Source: Saccoglossus kowalevskii
Taxonomy: Eukaryota; Hemichordata; Enteropneusta; Harrimaniidae
Direction of reading: 5' to 3'
DNA: 24,294 bases
NCBI RefSeq assembly: GCF_000003605.2
Contig: NW_003124908.1
Location: forward strand, 105,928-130,221
The notes beneath the pieces are model-generated. The model was not told where the DNA came from. It saw only the letters and a program-made list of their open reading frames with translations, and did not search any database. The position numbers and the translations under genes were made by a program. This document shows positions 20,684 to 24,294 of the stretch, one piece after another. Position 1 is the first letter of the stretch. Every line of letters starts with the position of its first letter.

Positions 20684-23547
20684 TTATAGAAATCCATGAA
20701 AATGTACATCATATACATCGCTGTGAGCTTTCTGCAATTGTTTGAGTTTTTGTTTCTTTTGTTTGAGTGAGAGGTTCACATCATCTATAATATAGTTCAT
20801 CAAATCACGTAAAGCATCACGAGTCAAGTTTACTTTTTCCTTTTCATAGTCTATCTTAGATATCATAGTACAGTAGGTTTCTGAAAAGAAAAGAAAAATT
20901 GTACTGTAACAACTGCATCAAACTAAAGCTGAACTTACTAACAGAAAGAAAGTAAAGCTGCTTGATTCCCTGGACTGATTGAGATAAAAGTCTACATATA
21001 CTCATAATCCAAATACCAAAAATGCATGCACAATTGTCCTCTGAGTCAATATAAAGTCATCAATCATATAAATGTCTCATATCACTCTTCTAGTACATTA
21101 AATTCAGTTAAATGAGTACGAAGACAATTTTTTTCTTGATCTGTAAATATTAGATTTGATGACATGTCTAATAGTGTAATTCATACAAACTTTTAGTCAG
21201 TTTAGTGTAATTCATACAAACTTTTAGTCAGTTTAGTGTAATTCATACAAACTTTTAGTCAGTTTAGTGTAATTCATACAAACTTTTAGTCAGTTTAGTG
21301 TAATTCATACAAACTTTTAGTCAGTTTAGTGTAATTCATACAAACTTTTAGTCAGTTTAGTGTAATTCATACAAACTTTTAGTCAGTTTAGTGTAATTCA
21401 TACAAACTTTTAGTCAGTTTAGTGTAATTCATACAAACTTTTAGTCAGTTTAGTGTAATTCATACAAACTTTTAGTCAGTTTAGTGTAATTCATACAAAC
21501 TTTTAGTCAGTTTAGTGTAATTCATACAAACTTTTAGTCAGTTTAGTGTAATTCATACAAACTTTTAGTCAGTTTAGTGTAATTCATACAAACTTTTAGT
21601 CAGTTTAGTGTAATTCATACAAACTTTTAGTCAGTTTAGTGTAATTCATACAAACTTTTAGTCAGTTTAGTGTAATTCATACAAACTTTTAGTCAGTTTA
21701 GTGTAATTCATACAAACTTTTAGTCAGTTTAGTGTAATTCATACAAACTTTTAGTCAGTTTAGTGTAATTCATACAAACTTTTAGTCAGTTTAGTGTAAT
21801 TCATACAAACTTTTAGTCAGTTTAGTGTAATTCATACAAACTTTTAGTCAGTTTAGTGATACCTACCATTGTTTGGGAGATAATCTTTGCCGTGTCTTGC
21901 AGCTGATAATTTCTCTTCCACCTCCTCAGCAATTCTGTCTGGTATTTCAAAAACTTCATTATTTTGATCCATCATGAATATGACAAGTTGTTCCGACTGT
22001 CCTTTGCTTAACATAGGATGGTGTATTATGACATTGGTGAATGAACGGCGGACTAGTGTTCTGTTGTCAACCTGATGGAAAGAAAGTTGAATTATGACAC
22101 CACCAATGGGTTGCCTGAAACGTGGATAGTAGTATACAATACTAGTTTATGTGTTCACTGGGATTTTTTTCATTATATTTTGTTTAATCAATCAATGAAT
22201 ATGCAAAAATAACTATAGAATTCATTGTTTCCTTAACAAAAAAGTTAATTTATACCCAATTGTACCTAATAAATATCATCAAATTGGGTTAATTACACAA
22301 CCTCAAAGGTAGAAAGGAAGCATCACCAATTTTGGTTTCACTTCAGTTGGCAATGATCTTTTTAGCCCACGTAAGTGTGCCCTGTCCTTTTCTGCACTGA
22401 ACAATATAAAAATAACTTGACTCACATCTTGATCCAGTCTTACTCCGTGAGATGTAGCTGCATGTGACATAAAGTTTAATAACCTCTTCAGTGAATCTCT
22501 GGTTGATCTATTCAATAGTATCATATGTAACTGTACCGCAAACAATGCTTCTTTGCATTTACCATTAGAAAGTAATGTCAATATTGCAGTATATAACTCA
22601 AAAAATCCTTTTGGCAGTAGAGGTTCTCTCTGTCCATGGTATAAGTCCTGTACAACTTTAAACAATGCTTTTTTCTTGAGAGTATCCATTTCTTGGATAT
22701 CAGATGCATCTGATATGTTCCCATCTGATCCAATGAGACTTTCAATAATCCTTAGACTTTCTGGGTGCTGATCCAGGCAGTCTAGTGCAGATACAATCCA
22801 TCCATCACTGAGAAGTTAACAATAAAAAGAGTTAACCAAGTTTTGATACTGATTTCTAATGTAGATACAATCCATTCACCATTGAGGTGTTAACCAAGTT
22901 TTTATATTGAAATGAAATTACTGATGTACAAAGACGATAGGGGACTAATCTTTACATATGCACTAGAAAATAATGACATCAAACACATACATGTACTACA
23001 AACAAATACAGTTATATTATGTAATTATTTCTTACCTTGGTGTACTTGTCTGGGCAGGACTATGAGTATTAGCAAAAACATTAGAGATGACAATATTATG
23101 GGAGTCTTCCTGTTTATTGTCTGTAATACATTTCAATACATGGTCTAACATTGGCACATCAATTACATGCAAAAGTCTTTCCAATGCTACTTCTCGCCAC
23201 ACATCATCAATATCTGAAAAGAAACAACAATTTCAGGTCAATCATTGCTGTTAGACAAACCAATTCAGGATTATTCACATGTCTATCTGAAGTCATGTAA
23301 ATTAACCTTTTCACCACCAGTTCCCTCTTTTCATCACAAATTCACAAAATAGTCTTGTTTATAGTGTCACTTTCACTACTATTTACCTCTAGACTGTACA
23401 ATAGATGTAGATGATGCTGTAGACATATTGCCTTGACTGTCATTACATGTACTGTCCTGTAAGATTCTATGAAATAATTCACCATATGGACTGAATGGCA
23501 AAGGATTGCTAATAACACGCTCTGTGTCTGGTGTCTTGGGAACATCT
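20684..23547 (-). CDS. DEPDC7: DEPDC7/DEPDC4-like protein, 3' part, five exons
   Basis: Exons in transcript order: 23547-23387, 23213-23036, 22807-22426, 22071-21867, 20880-20684. All join in phase to a 373-residue C-terminal part; the N-terminal DEP domain must lie beyond the right edge. Recognised from the DEPDC7 C-terminal region: DDVWREVALERLLHVIDVP, DGWIVSALDCL, REPLLPKGFFELYTAILTLL, RDSLKRLLNFMSHAA, VDNRTLVRRSF, EQLVIFMMDQNNEVFEIP, and the tail LTRDALRDLMNYIIDDVNLS followed by a Lys/Gln-rich helix ending HSDVYDVHFHGFL. The first exon here is Ser/Thr-rich and poorly conserved. Molecular function of this family is little known, and I assign none. Vertebrates have two paralogues, DEPDC4 and DEPDC7; one invertebrate gene may stand for both. 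The intron 20881-21866 contains a satellite array. Confidence 0.9.
21172..21858. repeat. 31-bp satellite, about 22 near-identical copies, beside a splice donor
   Basis: The unit is TGTAATTCATACAAAC followed by TTTTAGTCAGTTTAG. I saw no base differences between the copies. The array ends 8 bp from the last base of exon 21867-22071, so in the transcript it begins just after the donor GTAGGT. Each unit on the transcript strand carries CTAAACTGAC, which resembles branch-point sequence. Confidence 0.95.
22858..22905 (-). repeat. Decayed duplicate of a DEPDC7-like splice acceptor
   Basis: On the minus strand, ATGGATTGTATCTAC with its upstream TTGGTTAACACCTCAA copies the start of exon 22426-22807 (CTCAG, then GATGGATGGATTGTATCTGC) about 70 bp further 5'. 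In the copy the acceptor CAG has become CAA, so it should be inactive. Confidence 0.6.
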
Positions 23548-24294
23548 CTGTAAAACAAACCAAATAATAATTACAAGGAGAGACCACACACTGAGCATCA
23601 CACACAAGTCAAAACAAAAGAAATGAATGAATAAACAGCAAAATATACCTTTACTTTTCATTTATACAGCCATCTCATGTAAAAAAAAGTCTACAATGGG
23701 ACCAGGATGTTTTTAAAATATGGAATATATTTTAAAATGTATTCACCACTGTGACATGAAAGCACATTGAATGCATTTACAGTAACATAATTTCTAATAT
23801 CATTTTGTTATTACTATCATCAAAAAAGAGCTCCATGTTTCTAATTGATTAAATTCAATAATGCCATGATGATGCACTTTTAATATGTAGTCAGAAGAGA
23901 CTTTATTAACTAACTACTTTATTGCATGTAGTTGTACAATCATGGGTTAAATGGTCTTATTTGGTTTGGGGGAGAGGTGATAAATAGACCAACTTTAAAT
24001 ACTTAAATTCAAATGAAATTGTAGAGTTGATGGCACATCATTTCCTTCAGAATAGATGAGAAAATTTTGCAAAAGCACTGAAATCTGAACTGATAAACAG
24101 AACCCAACTTAGCAGTAAATTGCAAATGGTAAATATTCAGTAAATTTGAATCTGCAGGTCAAATTTGCAAATCATTTTGAATGAGTACCGTAACTAGAAT
24201 ATCTACATTAAAGCGAACTTAAATGCGGCCTTAAATTATAGTTCTGTATATTCTAAACTGTATTCGAAATAATATTGCAGTGGTTTAATTTTTT
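23548..24294. other. Presumed DEPDC7-like intron, no exon seen
   Basis: The exon at 23387-23547 starts in the middle of a codon, so an upstream exon exists, but no matching exon with a donor is visible before the window ends. Confidence 0.55.

Overview
This is eukaryotic nuclear DNA: spliced genes with GT-AG introns, AT-rich spacers, many tandem repeats and foldback elements. It looks like an invertebrate animal, probably a marine lophotrochozoan such as a mollusc. That guess rests on the protein divergence, the AT-richness and the style of repeats; no species marker is visible.

Layout. (1) 103-4565, + strand: the last five exons of ACTR6 (actin-related protein 6), cut off at its 5' side by the window edge. 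(2) 4566-7058: ACTR6 3' UTR and intergenic DNA with a Harbinger-like MITE. (3) 7059-15746, - strand: a complete 12-exon, 512-residue hexokinase whose reading frame closes exactly across every splice junction. Its introns hold a 30-bp minisatellite, a GGAT microsatellite, a 650-N gap inside a TA repeat, several foldback elements and three decayed copies of one of its own exons. (4) About 16.0-16.3 kb: the likely hexokinase promoter and 5' UTR exon. (5) 17.2-18.95 kb: a cluster of coding-like segments, strand unresolved and family unrecognised. (6) 19.5-20.6 kb: a 25-bp minisatellite with higher-order structure. (7) 20684-23547, - strand: the last five exons of a DEPDC7/DEPDC4-like gene, with a near-perfect 31-bp satellite starting right behind one splice donor. 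(8) 23548-24294: no exon recognised.

The hexokinase is the most unusual item. Its catalytic core is conserved, but it starts with a dual-acylation-like motif (MGNTCTK), followed by an acidic linker built from a duplicated pair of small exons. It also has an EF-hand-like 12-residue loop ([12 protein letters not shown]) inserted beside the active-site glutamate. Together these suggest a membrane-anchored, possibly calcium-responsive, single-domain hexokinase; this is inference. ACTR6 and the DEPDC gene are convergent, which resembles the ACTR6-DEPDC4 neighbourhood I recall from human chromosome 12, with the hexokinase lying between them here.
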